Shown: positions 52,501-60,191 of the stretch, one piece after another
Layout: every line of letters begins with the position of its first letter
Position numbering within the stretch: position 1 is the first letter of the stretch
Origin: Dryomyza anilis
Lineage: Eukaryota > Arthropoda > Insecta > Diptera > Dryomyzidae
NCBI GenBank assembly: GCA_951804985.1
Contig: OX638135.1
Span: 6,786,659 to 6,850,658, forward strand
Length of the DNA: 64,000 nt
Direction: 5' to 3'
Position numbers and translations under genes: made by a program
Notes under the pieces: generated by a model
The model's database searches: none
What the model saw: only the letters and a program-made list of their open reading frames with translations
Told to the model about the DNA's origin: nothing

Positions 52501-53400
52501 AAGATCAAAAAAATCAAAAAGATCATAAAGATCAAAAAGATCAAAAAGATCAAAAAGATCGAAAAGATCAAAAACATCAAAAACATCAAAAACATCAAAA
52601 ACATCAAAAACATCAAAAACATCAAAAACATCAAAAACATCAAAAACATCAAAAACATCAAAAAGATCAAAAAGATCAAAAAGATCAAAAAGATCAAAAA
52701 GATCAAAAAGATCAAAAAGATCAAAAAGATCAAAAAGATCAAAAAGATCAAAAAGATCAAAAAGATCAAAAAGATCAAAAAAATCAAAAAATCAAAAAGA
52801 TCAAAAAGATCAAAAAGATCAAAAAGATCAAAAAGATCAAAAAGATCAAAAAGATCAAAAAGATCAAAAAGATCAAAAAGATCAAAAAGATCAAAAAGAT
52901 CAAAAAGATCAAAAAGATCAAAAAGATCAAAAAGATCAAAAAGATCAAAAAGATCAAAAAGATCAAAAAGATCAAAAAGATCAAAAAGATCAAAAAGATC
53001 AAAAAGATCAAAAAGATCAAAAAGATCAAAAAGATCAAAAAGATCAAAAAGATCAAAAAGATCAAAAAGATCAAAAAGATCAAAAAGATCAAAAAGATCA
53101 AAAAGATCAAAAAGATCAAAAAGATCAAAAAGATCAAAAAGATCAAAAAGATCAAAAAGATCAAAAAGATCAAAAAGATCAAAAAGATCAAAAAGATCAA
53201 AAAGATCAAAAAGATCAAAAAGATCAAAAAGATCAAAAAGATCAGAAAGATCAGAAAGATCAGAAAGATCAAAAAGATCAAAAAGATCAAAAAGATCAAA
53301 AAGATCAAAAAGATCAAAAAGATCAAAAAGATCAAAAGGATCAAAAGGATCAAAAGGATCAAAAAGATCAAAAATATCAAAAAGATCAAAAAGATCTAAA
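49501..53400 (+). repeat. Distal satellite segment with runs of single variant monomers
   Basis: Most of the segment is canonical, but specific variants occur in pure tandem runs. GATCAAAAT occurs 9 times (about 50139-50219). CATCAAAAA occurs 15 times (51236-51370), 6 times (51452-51505), 8 times (52072-52143) and 10 times (52575-52664). GATCAGAAA occurs 3 times (about 53240-53266) and GATCAAAAG 3 times (about 53333-53359). Elsewhere in the array these variants are single or paired. The array stops at 53393-53400 with GATCTAAA, the same 8-mer used at internal junctions, and unique sequence begins at once. Confidence 0.9.
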
Positions 53401-53755
53401 ACTTACTGTAAATTTTGGATACATTTTTAGCGTTGATTCCGAAAATGGCATCAGTTTTTTTCAAATTTGCTCTAGTTTTGGTGATATAGTTCATTTTTTA
53501 ATATTTCTTTATTTTAGTATTCTCTTATTTTTATAATTCAAACAAAAGAAAAGAATGAAATTATCTTTTCGAATTAAATGCAAAAAACCATGCGCCACAA
53601 TTAACACATTTATTTTATTTAAGCAAAATAATGTTTAAAATTTCGCAAGTTTAAACCAGATCACACTGGGCCGGATCACAATAAAAGCTGGCCAAAAATC
53701 AAGCATAGGTCCGATTTAAAAAATACCTGACACAATGAATTTTTTAAAACTGCCT
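53401..53755. other. Unique AT-rich sequence next to the satellite
   Basis: No satellite remnant is visible past 53400. The stretch is AT-rich with a short GC-richer patch near 53660-53710, where GATCACA occurs twice 8 bases apart. I see no gene, RNA or element end here. Confidence 0.6.
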
Positions 53756-53975
53756 GATTACATATTTGATATAAAAATTTGGAAATTAAAAATGGCGTCC
53801 TTAAATCTTAAAAAAAAAACATTTATATCTGCAAAAGAACATTGTGCAAAGGGATTTTTGAGGCCAGAGATTACAAATTTGGAATAAAAATTTTGAAATT
53901 CAAAATGGCGTTCTTAAATCTTAAAAAAAACATTTATATCTGCAAAAGAAGACTAATATGGGGTCCTTAAATCCT
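53756..53975 (+). repeat. Tandem repeat, period about 113 bp
   Basis: The segment from 53756 (GATTACATATTTG...) recurs from 53869 (GATTACAAATTTG...). The two share an AATGGCGTCCTTAAATCTT-like motif, an A-run and ACATTTATATCTGCAAAAG. A third partial match (GGGGTCCTTAAATCC) starts near 53957. Copies differ by several substitutions and one length change in the A-run. The origin is unknown. Confidence 0.8.
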
Positions 53976-54073
53976 AGAATATTTTTCCACAAACACAAGG
54001 TTTTACGTATATACCCAACACTTCACGCATTTCATTAAAAATGTCAATTCTTTTAATGATAGTAGCCATTTTT

Positions 54074-54215
54074 ATACCCTACACTAAGAGTAAAAGGGTA
54101 TATTCAGTTTGGTTTATCTCCGGTATGGAAAAGTATTTATATTCTTGATCAGCATGACCTCCTGAGTCGATTTAGCGATGTCCGTCTGTCCGTCTGTCTA
54201 TCCGTCTGTCTGTCC

Positions 54216-54273
<58 letters not shown>

Positions 54274-54822
54274 TGAAATCCCTACTACTTTTAAAATTGA
54301 AATGCTAGATAAATGAAACTTATAACTTAGATTACTAATATACATACGCTGTATGTGCGAAATAATTGGCGAGATCGGTCCATTGTGACCTATGATCCGA
54401 CCACTTATGTTCAAATACCTCATATAAAATGTACATATAAAGATCAATTTTTATGTATATGTGCTTAGGTAAACTTTTTTGGTCAAATATATATTGACAT
54501 CATGCTCAAATACATCATAATAATGTTTTCCGGCGAAAAGACTTGTGGTTCACAAAAAAAAAAATCGAAATTCGGCACAACTACCCATTTGTAAATATGG
54601 GTATCAAATGAATGGAAATTCTTCAGCGATTGAATGTTTGTAGTTATTTTCAGGATTCGTATACCCTGGTGACCTATATATCACTTTGAATGGTAACCAC
54701 ACATATTTGTAGGGTATTTATAGTCGGCTTAGACCGACTATAATTTTGATAATCCCAACTATCAGAATTACACCTACTTTAAAATTTCCCATGTGATATA
54801 ACCTTCCCAACTGGTTTTTAAT
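54074..54822 (+). mobile_element. Helentron-like / mini-me-type non-autonomous element, copy 1
   Basis: The 5' end has ATACCCT and its inverse AGGGTAT 12 bases on (54074-54100), able to form a stem. A core (54121-54168) contains TTCTTGATCAGCATGACC, followed by a GTCT/GTCC microsatellite (54179-54272). Near the 3' end are AGGGTAT (54711-54717) and a hairpin with arms ATAGTCGG and CCGACTAT (54720-54741). A tail including CCCATGTGA and TTCCCAACT runs to about 54822. The same parts in the same order occur in the copy at 59529, including the tail. Known dipteran mini-me and DINE-1-like elements carry such a core, a GTCY microsatellite and a 3' hairpin. There is no coding capacity, and mobilisation would need Rep/helicase proteins in trans. 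Family naming comes from recall of the motif layout. Confidence 0.75.
54179..54272 (+). repeat. GTCT/GTCC microsatellite
   Basis: About 23 tetranucleotide units, mostly GTCT with GTCC and GTCTATCC interruptions at the left and GTCC near the right end. It lies inside the Helentron-like copy directly after the conserved core. This is the expected place for the proto-microsatellite of mini-me elements. Confidence 0.95.
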
Positions 54823-54989
54823 CACAATGATATGTCACAGTATTATCAAAGAGAACTTTGTTTAATTTACATTAGGATCATAATAATGTTAAACCACTTC
54901 CTTGTATTTATGCTTCAAGTATACGTCCATGTACTACATTCAAGCATAAAGATTAAACGAGCCAGTTCTGATTTTTTTTTGGAAATGGA

Positions 54990-55300
54990 TATTCTTAGTT
55001 GTCAAAAAAGTAACTAAGTAGAATTATTCTTGGATTCAGTTATTAATTTCTTAGGTATCAAAAAAGTAACTAAGTAGAATTATTCTTGAATTCAATTATT
55101 AATTTCTTAGGTATCAAAAATGATGTTGTTATTTTCGTCCAAAATTTAATGAACACGTGTTCGTATAGTTGTTGTTTTTTCGATCTTGTTTTGTCGCTAT
55201 TATGTTTTGTTTTGCTTTGTCCGTCAGTCAGCGCCATCTGTTTGTTCGTGTGTCTGTCTGTCTGTCGATATGTTGAAAGTAACTAAAAGCAATTATTTTG
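54990..55300 (+). repeat. Left arm of a diverged inverted repeat flanking the hAT element
   Basis: The sequence from TTAGTTGTCAAAAAAGTAAC (near 54995) to GTTGAAAGTAACTAA (near 55285) matches the reverse complement of about 57885-58140 with many substitutions and gaps. Shared landmarks include ACGTGTTC followed by TTGTTGTTTT, CGCCATCT, a GTCTGTCTG stretch and GTTGAAAGTAACTAA. The two arms face each other across the hAT insertion, so they probably belong to one older palindromic element that the hAT entered. An open frame of 66 codons here has no recognisable domain. Confidence 0.65.
55003..55118 (+). repeat. 56-bp tandem duplication
   Basis: Two copies start at 55003 and 55059, with the first bases of a third at 55115. 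Both contain TCAAAAAAGTAACTAAGTAG and TTATTAATTTCTTAG, and they differ at only a few bases. The other arm of the inverted repeat shows only one copy of the AAAAAAGTAA motif, so the duplication probably arose after the two arms separated. Confidence 0.9.
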
Positions 55301-55704
55301 AAGCTAAAATAAAAAAATATATTTTAGGTAATTTATTGTTTATTTAGAATTTTATTACCTATATGCATGCATTTTTGTATACTAAATGACTTCTTGGAAT
55401 ACTTAATGTAATTGAATTGTTTATTTTATTTTTATTATTTACTTTAATCTATGAATATTATTCTGTTTACTTACTTAACCGTTTACTTACCTTATACACT
55501 TTCTCCTCTTCTGTTGTCTCTTCTGTTGGTTATGTATAAACCTTCCGCATGTTACCCATAAGCATTGTATAGTGTATTTAGATAACAATGGAATGAATGA
55601 ATTATTTATGCAAAATTGAACACAAATTTATGTTTACGAACTGAAACCATACCAATATTCGTAGGAAAAATCGTTTTTTCTATATATATCTTTAACATTC
55701 ATAC
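55301..55704. other. AT-rich spacer, no feature seen
   Basis: AT-rich sequence lies between the inverted arm and the hAT target duplication. It may be interior sequence of the older palindromic element. I see no gene, RNA or repeat end. Confidence 0.5.
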
Positions 55705-55712
55705 ATACACAT
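55705..55712. repeat. hAT target-site duplication, left copy
   Basis: ATACACAT lies directly before the TAGGGG terminus and is identical to 57773-57780 after the other terminus. An 8-bp duplication is the hallmark of hAT transposition. Confidence 0.9.
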
Positions 55713-55909
55713 TAGGGGTTCCAATCCCGAAGCATTTTGGAAATCCCGGGACTTTCGGGATTAGAAAAATAATCCCGGGATATATCCCGGATTATGTCCC
55801 AAATGATTAAAATTTGTATTACAGGTACCAAATAAGTAAATTTTACACATTAAGTCGGATCGGCATATTTTTCCCATAGTTGTAAAAGGTCTTAATTTAC
55901 ATAGTGCTG

Positions 55910-56727
55910 CTACCCAGCAAGCCATGCCTTACCGAAACTCCAACACAAAGACAATATTATATTTTCTCACTCATACATAAATAATTTGAAATACATCCCT
56001 GCAGGATCAATGATTGATATATGACCCGTAATTTTACTAGTAATGAAAACTAATATTTTTTGCGCGTCGGTTTGCCACCATTTTTTATTTGTAGGTTATT
56101 TATTACGTTTGCAACAGTAGCCGCTACAGCAGGAGTTGAAAAAAGATGTTACTTAAATTATAAACAATTGATAAACACTAAAAGAAAGTATATTGAAAAG
56201 AGTTTTTGTATATAGTGCTTATTTATCTATTCATATTATAGATATCATCAAAGTGGAAAGGTCATCTGCATTAAACAAATGCATGGAAGGAAGCAAAACA
56301 ACGGCAAACAAAAGTCGTTTTAATAGACAATTTTGTAATGCAAACATGTTGAATGTAATGCGCATTATATTCAACGCAATAAAAATGAAAACTATAGAAT
56401 TTTGAGTTTTTTTGGTTTTATTTGGTCTAATTTTGGTTAGTTTTCCCTAGCCTCAAAATTAAAACAGTTTATGTTACGTAAAATATTTTGTAAATTTACA
56501 AGTACTTTAATCGTCACTTATTACCAAAAGAACAGTGATAAACATATATTCAATTGTATCTCATTTCAGATGAGTGAGAAAGAGATAAAAATTCACACGC
56601 ACACAAAAGTTTCGGTCAATTTTATCCCGACGCTCTTAACAATGTTATAGAAACTTTTACTGAAACTTTCAGTTTTGATATTTGTAATATTACTGCAAAT
56701 ATGACCAGTAGTGTTCTTGCTGGGTAG
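55910..56727. mobile_element. Possible nested inverted-repeat element (818 bp) inside the hAT element
   Basis: CTACCCAGCAAG at 55910-55921 is matched by CTTGCTGGGTAG at 56716-56727, a perfect 12-bp inverted pair. Further inside, ACCGAAACT plus TTTCTCACTCAT on the left (about 55931-55972) is matched in inverse orientation by ATGAGTGAGAAAG plus AGTTTCGGT on the right (about 56569-56615). The right side has about 90 extra bases between the two matches. I could not find a convincing target duplication at the ends. This may be a nested MITE-like element or part of the internal palindrome of the hAT itself. Confidence 0.5.
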
Positions 56728-56764
56728 AGTTTATCACAAAAAATTTGAGTCGGTAAATAATTTC

Positions 56765-56882
56765 TTGTGCTTGAGTATTGCAGATGAAGTTAAAAACACT
56801 TTAAATAAGTATTTTATCATCTAAATAAAGCTGTTTTGGATCGGAGTAGGCTTAAAATTAGTGATTGAATCTATTATTGTCT
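56765..56882 (+). repeat. Internal module of the hAT element, copy 1 (direct)
   Basis: The stretch from TATTGCAGATGAAG to GATTGAATCTATTATTGTC shares a gapped match with 57107-57223 in the same orientation and with 57297-57410 inverted. Conserved bits are ATTGCA, AAGTTAAAAA, TTTTGGATCGGAGTAGG and the GAATCTATTA ending. The function is unknown; it may be a subterminal repeat of the transposon. Confidence 0.6.
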
Positions 56883-57106
56883 TATGTTCGCGAATCGTCT
56901 TTGAAGTTTAAATAGAACAAAAATTTTACATTTTCTCAAGTTAAACCTGTCACAAATATAATTGTGTTTATACATTATTTGTAGTGCTGAATCCAAATAG
57001 GTTAACGATCAATTTCTGTGACGTATTGTAAAGAAATCCTAAAGTCTGCCAATAATTAAATTTTTACTGAATACATAATATTGTCTATGTTTTATTGCCG
57101 TTCGGG

Positions 57107-57223
57107 CATTGCAACTGAAGGTAAAAATAACTTTAAAAAATAATTTTATGTTTAGGGTAATAAAAATGTATTTTGTATCAGAATAGGTTCCAAAAATTAG
57201 AGTTTAAATCTATTAATGTCCTC
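57107..57223 (+). repeat. Internal module of the hAT element, copy 2 (direct)
   Basis: About 345 bp downstream of copy 1, this has the same order of landmarks: CATTGCAACTGAAGG, TTTTGTATCAGAATAGG, then a TTAAATCTATTAATGTCC ending. It diverges by numerous substitutions and small gaps. Confidence 0.6.
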
Positions 57224-57296
57224 CTAAAATTATAAATTGGGAAGTTAAAAACACCAAAAAAAACGTAATTTTATTTGATAAAACCGGAATATTATT

Positions 57297-57410
57297 CAGT
57301 AGGATTAGTATATTCAAACTCTATTTTTTGAGCCTATTCCGATACAAAACAATTTTATTTAGATGGTAAAAAAACACAAATATGAATTTGTTTTTAAATA
57401 TATCTGCCAT
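57297..57410 (-). repeat. Internal module of the hAT element, copy 3 (inverted)
   Basis: On the - strand this reads ACCATCTAAATAAAATTG, TTTTGTATCGGAATAGG and then AGTTTGAATATACTAATCC, matching copies 1 and 2. Copies 2 and 3 face each other and could form a stem of about 100 bases in single strands. Confidence 0.6.
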
Positions 57411-57772
57411 GCTTAAGCACAGGACATTTTTTTTATCAAATTTTTTGTTGTATTCTCTCACAGCATTATGTAACTTTTAGGCCGTATTACACTTTCATAT
57501 TAAAATATAAGTTTGATTTCGATCTGCACTATTATACATATAGTTTTGTGAAAAATACTAGCAGCGGTATCCTTACATGAAATCAAACATTTGTCATCAA
57601 GTCTATTGAAAAATAATTAAAATATGCTAACGACTGCAAATTTAAAATTTAATAGTTTTAATATTTTCTACACGTTATTTTGATTGGAAATCCCGGGATT
57701 TCATTTCGGGATTTTCGGTACAAATTTTCTCCGGGATCCCGAATTTTCGGGATCCCGGGATTGGAAGCCCTA

Positions 57773-57780
57773 ATACACAT
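57773..57780. repeat. hAT target-site duplication, right copy
   Basis: ATACACAT follows the right terminus directly and is identical to 55705-55712. Confidence 0.9.
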
Positions 57781-57884
57781 ACGCTTGCTTGTCTGGCTGT
57801 GCTTTGTTGTTCTATTCGTGAAAACACACACATGCAAACATTGTATATCATGACAAGAAAAAAATTTGCAATCCAGACAAATTG

Positions 57885-58140
57885 TACCTAGAAAAATTTG
57901 ACTTAGTTACTTTCAACAGACAGACTAACAAAAAGATGGCGACCTCGAAAAACAAAACATATGAGCTAATATTACAGACAGAGCAATATCGATGAAAACA
58001 ACAACAATACATGAACACGTCTTCTTTTTGCGATGAATACTGCAACAATTTTGCGTGTTCTTTTTGGTTTTTAATAATCAATAAATTAACATCTGAAAAT
58101 CCAGTTGAATAAAGTTTGTTTACTTTTTTAACAACTAAGT
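57885..58140 (-). repeat. Right arm of the diverged inverted repeat flanking the hAT element
   Basis: This is the reverse complement counterpart of 54990-55300. On the - strand it reads CTTAGTTGTTAAAAAAGTAA, then GACGTGTTCATG with TTGTTGTTGTTTT, then CGCCATC, GTCTGTCTG and TTGAAAGTAACTAAG. The 77-codon - strand open frame here (57848-58081) coincides with the repeat and has no recognisable domain. Confidence 0.65.
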
Positions 58141-58869
58141 AATTTGCTTTCTTGATATCCAGATGACAAATTCTTGAATTTTAATAGTATTTTATTGATA
58201 TTAGTAAAATTCTACTATTTTTCTTTCTAACCGAATTCTTCTCGAGTTTTAGAATTTTATTTCCCTCCGTGTATTAAAATACAATCAAAATGTAAAATAA
58301 TTTTCTCCGCCATATATTACGACATATATGCCGCCATTTTGAATTTTAAAATAAATGTAATTTATTCTTTGCATTTTAATATACAACATACTGACCTTAC
58401 AAATATGATGTATCTTGATATTTTTCAAAAATACAATTTTAAAAAAAAATATTTTTTGAACTTGTCCGTGAAAATCTGATCGTATTAATGAAGCGGGGGG
58501 TCTATGTAAAATTATGTTGTATTATTTGAATGAGGAACTACTTTGCAGTATATTCTAGCTTAAATTAATCAGAGTAGCATTTTAATATTATATCTGGCTA
58601 AACAAGAAAATCAGGAAGTTTGGTAAGCTAACATTCGAATCGAGGTCAGAATGTACTTCCGTATTTTATAGCCATATTTTCAACAATACTATATACGAGT
58701 ATTATTTTAAAATTTTAAAAACACTGTGAATAGACGTCAATTTATACAATGGTTTGTAAATGTACTTCGCGTGTTTACTTTTAAACATTAGGCATATCAT
58801 AATTAAAATTTTGTGTTTAATAACACACAACAATTGTTTAAAAATGTATATGTAAATAGATGTAATATG
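58141..58869. other. AT-rich stretch, no gene recognised
   Basis: This is AT-rich with no recognisable coding region. A 13-bp match on the - strand (ATTCAAAATGGCG at 58332-58344) recalls the 113-bp tandem repeat near 53895, but is too short to call. A short GC run, GCGGGGGG, is near 58493. Confidence 0.5.
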
Positions 58870-59055
58870 CAAAGACTTTATATATACTAAGATAGAAACT
58901 TTGGGTGCAATCAAAATTGTCACATATCGGGTATTGGATAGTTGGGTGTAATTTTTATCCGCGAGAGCGGGAGAACTGAAGTGACGGCACAACAACAAAA
59001 TATGTCATAGAATTGCTTTAATGTTTCTATTATTTTTGCTGAAACATTAAAGAAA
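58870..59055 (-). repeat. Left arm of a long inverted repeat (about 186 bp)
   Basis: Starting with CAAAGACTTTATATATACT, this arm matches the reverse complement of 61318-61524 with few mismatches. It runs through GAGAGCGGGAGAACTGAAGT and ends in the TTGCTGAAACATTAAAG region. It lacks 19 bases present in the other arm between two CACCCAAA motifs, as expected for a slippage deletion. Just inside, a 35-base stretch with TTTTTGCTGAAACATTAAA is duplicated (59030-59085). TGTAATAT precedes the arm and TGTAATTA follows the other arm, a possible but imperfect target duplication. The element class is not known. Confidence 0.8.
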
Positions 59056-59528
59056 GTTTCTAATATTTTTGCTGAAACATTAAATATCAAATATAAATAT
59101 CAACAGACTTTTATTTACGCGTACTGACTTTTCTTCCTAAGCCCAAAACAAAAATGTTTGTGAAATGAAATAAAATTGAAATTTTCTGCTCGGATTGTAA
59201 GTTTTATTATATATTATATTAAAATATATTAAAAAAAACAGTAATATAAGACAAATAATATCAAAAAAAATAATAAAAATAAAACACGTATATAAAAATT
59301 GTCAATTTTTTTATATGAAAATAGTAAGAAATTTTTCATACAAATAATTTTGATTATTTTTATATTGAAAATAATAATGTTTTACAAAGAGGGTTCATTT
59401 AATTAAATTTCATCAACGGAATAGTTATTTTTTTTTTTATTAAAATTTATATTATGAATTTTTAGAAATGAATAATTTCTAAAAGCCTAATCATAAGATG
59501 AAATTGGCACATAAAATATGCTGTTTTT
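59056..59528. other. AT-rich interior of the inverted-repeat element
   Basis: Very AT-rich, with long A and T runs (59215-59290, 59420-59440). No coding region is seen. By position it is the left interior of the element bounded by the 58870/61524 arms, up to the Helentron-like insertion. Confidence 0.5.
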
Positions 59529-59650
59529 ATACCCTACACCTATGAGGTACAGGGTATATTAACTTTGTGCATATATTGTAACGCCCCTTAGTAGGCGTGT
59601 CCGGTATGGAAAAGTATATATATTCTTGATCAGCATCACTACCCGAGTCC

Positions 59651-59730
<80 letters not shown>

Positions 59731-59760
59731 CGCCTTGCTGTCTTGCTGTCTTGCTGTCCG
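59651..59760 (+). repeat. GTCT microsatellite with a TTGCTGTC tail
   Basis: About 20 GTCT units, nearly pure, then GTCC and three CTTGCTGTC-like units. It sits directly after the Helentron-like core, as in copy 1, but is longer and more uniform. This suggests independent expansion in this copy. Confidence 0.95.
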
Positions 59761-60178
59761 AATACAGAATAACTTGAGAAATACTGATCAGAATGCGATG
59801 AAATTTCGTCTCAATATATTTTAGCCAAAAGTAGGAACTGAGTTTGAAAATGAGCCAAATCGGTCAACGGACACGCCCACCTCCCATACAAGTCACTTTT
59901 ATATAACTCTTTCGGAACTAATAACTCGAAAAGTATTCAAGGTATAGTTATAAAATTTAAAACGTATTGTTATAATTCACCTAAAAATATGTGGTCCAAA
60001 AATGGGCGTGATCCGCCCACTTTTTTTTTTCATTATTTCCCGGGTTTTCATAGTGGAAATTTGATCCGTAAATTATTAAAATCAAATCTATGAAATATTA
60101 GCCTTTCAAAATTTTAAATATAGGCGTGGTCCGCCCAATTATATTTTTCAATTTTTTTTTTTAGTTGTTTATACTTTT

Positions 60179-60191
60179 ATATACATTTTTT
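60179..60191. repeat. SINE target-site duplication, left copy
   Basis: ATATACATTTTTT here is identical to 60339-60351 on the other side of the insertion. Thirteen bases is a usual length for target-primed reverse transcription. Confidence 0.85.

Larger units (their letters stand above)
1..53400 (+). repeat. 9-bp satellite array, monomer GATCAAAAA
   Basis: Tandem GATCAAAAA runs without a break from the first base to 53400, about 5,900 monomers. By eye most monomers are canonical; the longest pure stretch I see is about 33011-33712 (near 78 copies). Common variants are single changes (AATCAAAAA, TATCAAAAA, GATCAAAGA, GATCAAACA, GATCAAATA, CATCAAAAA) or one-base length changes (GATCAAAA, GATCAAAAAA). 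The + strand is two-thirds A and one-ninth T, an extreme and constant strand asymmetry. Each monomer has 2 G/C in 9 and one GATC. The array enters from outside the window, so its left end is unknown. Long one-direction simple satellites of this type are usual in fly pericentromeric or sex-chromosome heterochromatin; that location is inferred. Open frames here are repeat artefacts: the period is a multiple of 3, giving I-K-K, D-Q-K and S-K-R on + and F-L-I and F-D-L on -. Confidence 0.98.
55713..57772. mobile_element. Non-autonomous hAT-like DNA transposon, 2,060 bp
   Basis: The left end reads TAGGGGTTCCAATCCCG. The right end reads CGGGATTGGAAGCCCTA, its reverse complement with one mismatch in 17. 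Identical 8-bp ATACACAT copies flank the element, the target size used by hAT transposases. Subterminal DNA at both ends is dense in CCCGGGAT/ATCCCGGG motifs (55748-55800 and 57690-57760), which are plausible transposase-binding repeats. The longest internal open frame is 70 codons (56193-56405) with no similarity I recognise to a hAT transposase, so movement would need an enzyme from another copy. The interior contains a smaller inverted-repeat structure (55910-56727) and three diverged copies of a roughly 110-bp module. The perfect target duplication and near-perfect ends suggest a fairly recent insertion. Confidence 0.88.

Noticed and set aside
592..53389. FLI-repeat open frames that look like membrane proteins
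   Set aside because: Hydrophobicity comes from translating TTTTTGATC. There is no signal peptide, topology or conserved end, and starts occur at random ATC-to-ATG variant monomers.
411..53399. Very long open frames (up to 1,085 codons) in the satellite
   Set aside because: They are pure period-9 translations (IKK, DQK, SKR, FLI, DLF) on both strands with no domain. Length follows from the period being divisible by 3.
1..53400. CRISPR-like array of repeats
   Set aside because: There are no spacers. Units are directly tandem with 9-bp period, and the surrounding DNA is eukaryotic in character.
1..53400. Telomeric simple repeat
   Set aside because: The repeat lacks the G-rich strand of telomerase-type telomeres, and flies of this type generally lack such telomeres. 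An internal satellite is the simpler reading.
54172..54447. 91-codon - strand frame with TDRQTDRQ repeats
   Set aside because: It is a translation of the GTCT/GTCC microsatellite in the Helentron-like element.
56193..56405. 70-codon open frame inside the hAT element as a transposase remnant
   Set aside because: No hAT dimerisation motif, zinc finger or catalytic pattern is recognisable, and composition is as expected for AT-rich DNA.
57848..58081. 77-codon cysteine-containing - strand frame
   Set aside because: It coincides with the right inverted arm. The weakly similar frame in the left arm (55086-55286) reflects DNA homology and has no recognised domain.
58702..58998. 98-codon - strand frame starting MLLCRHFSSPALADK
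   Set aside because: Its first 33 codons are shared with 61377-61610 only because both lie in inverted-repeat arms, and the frames diverge outside the arms.
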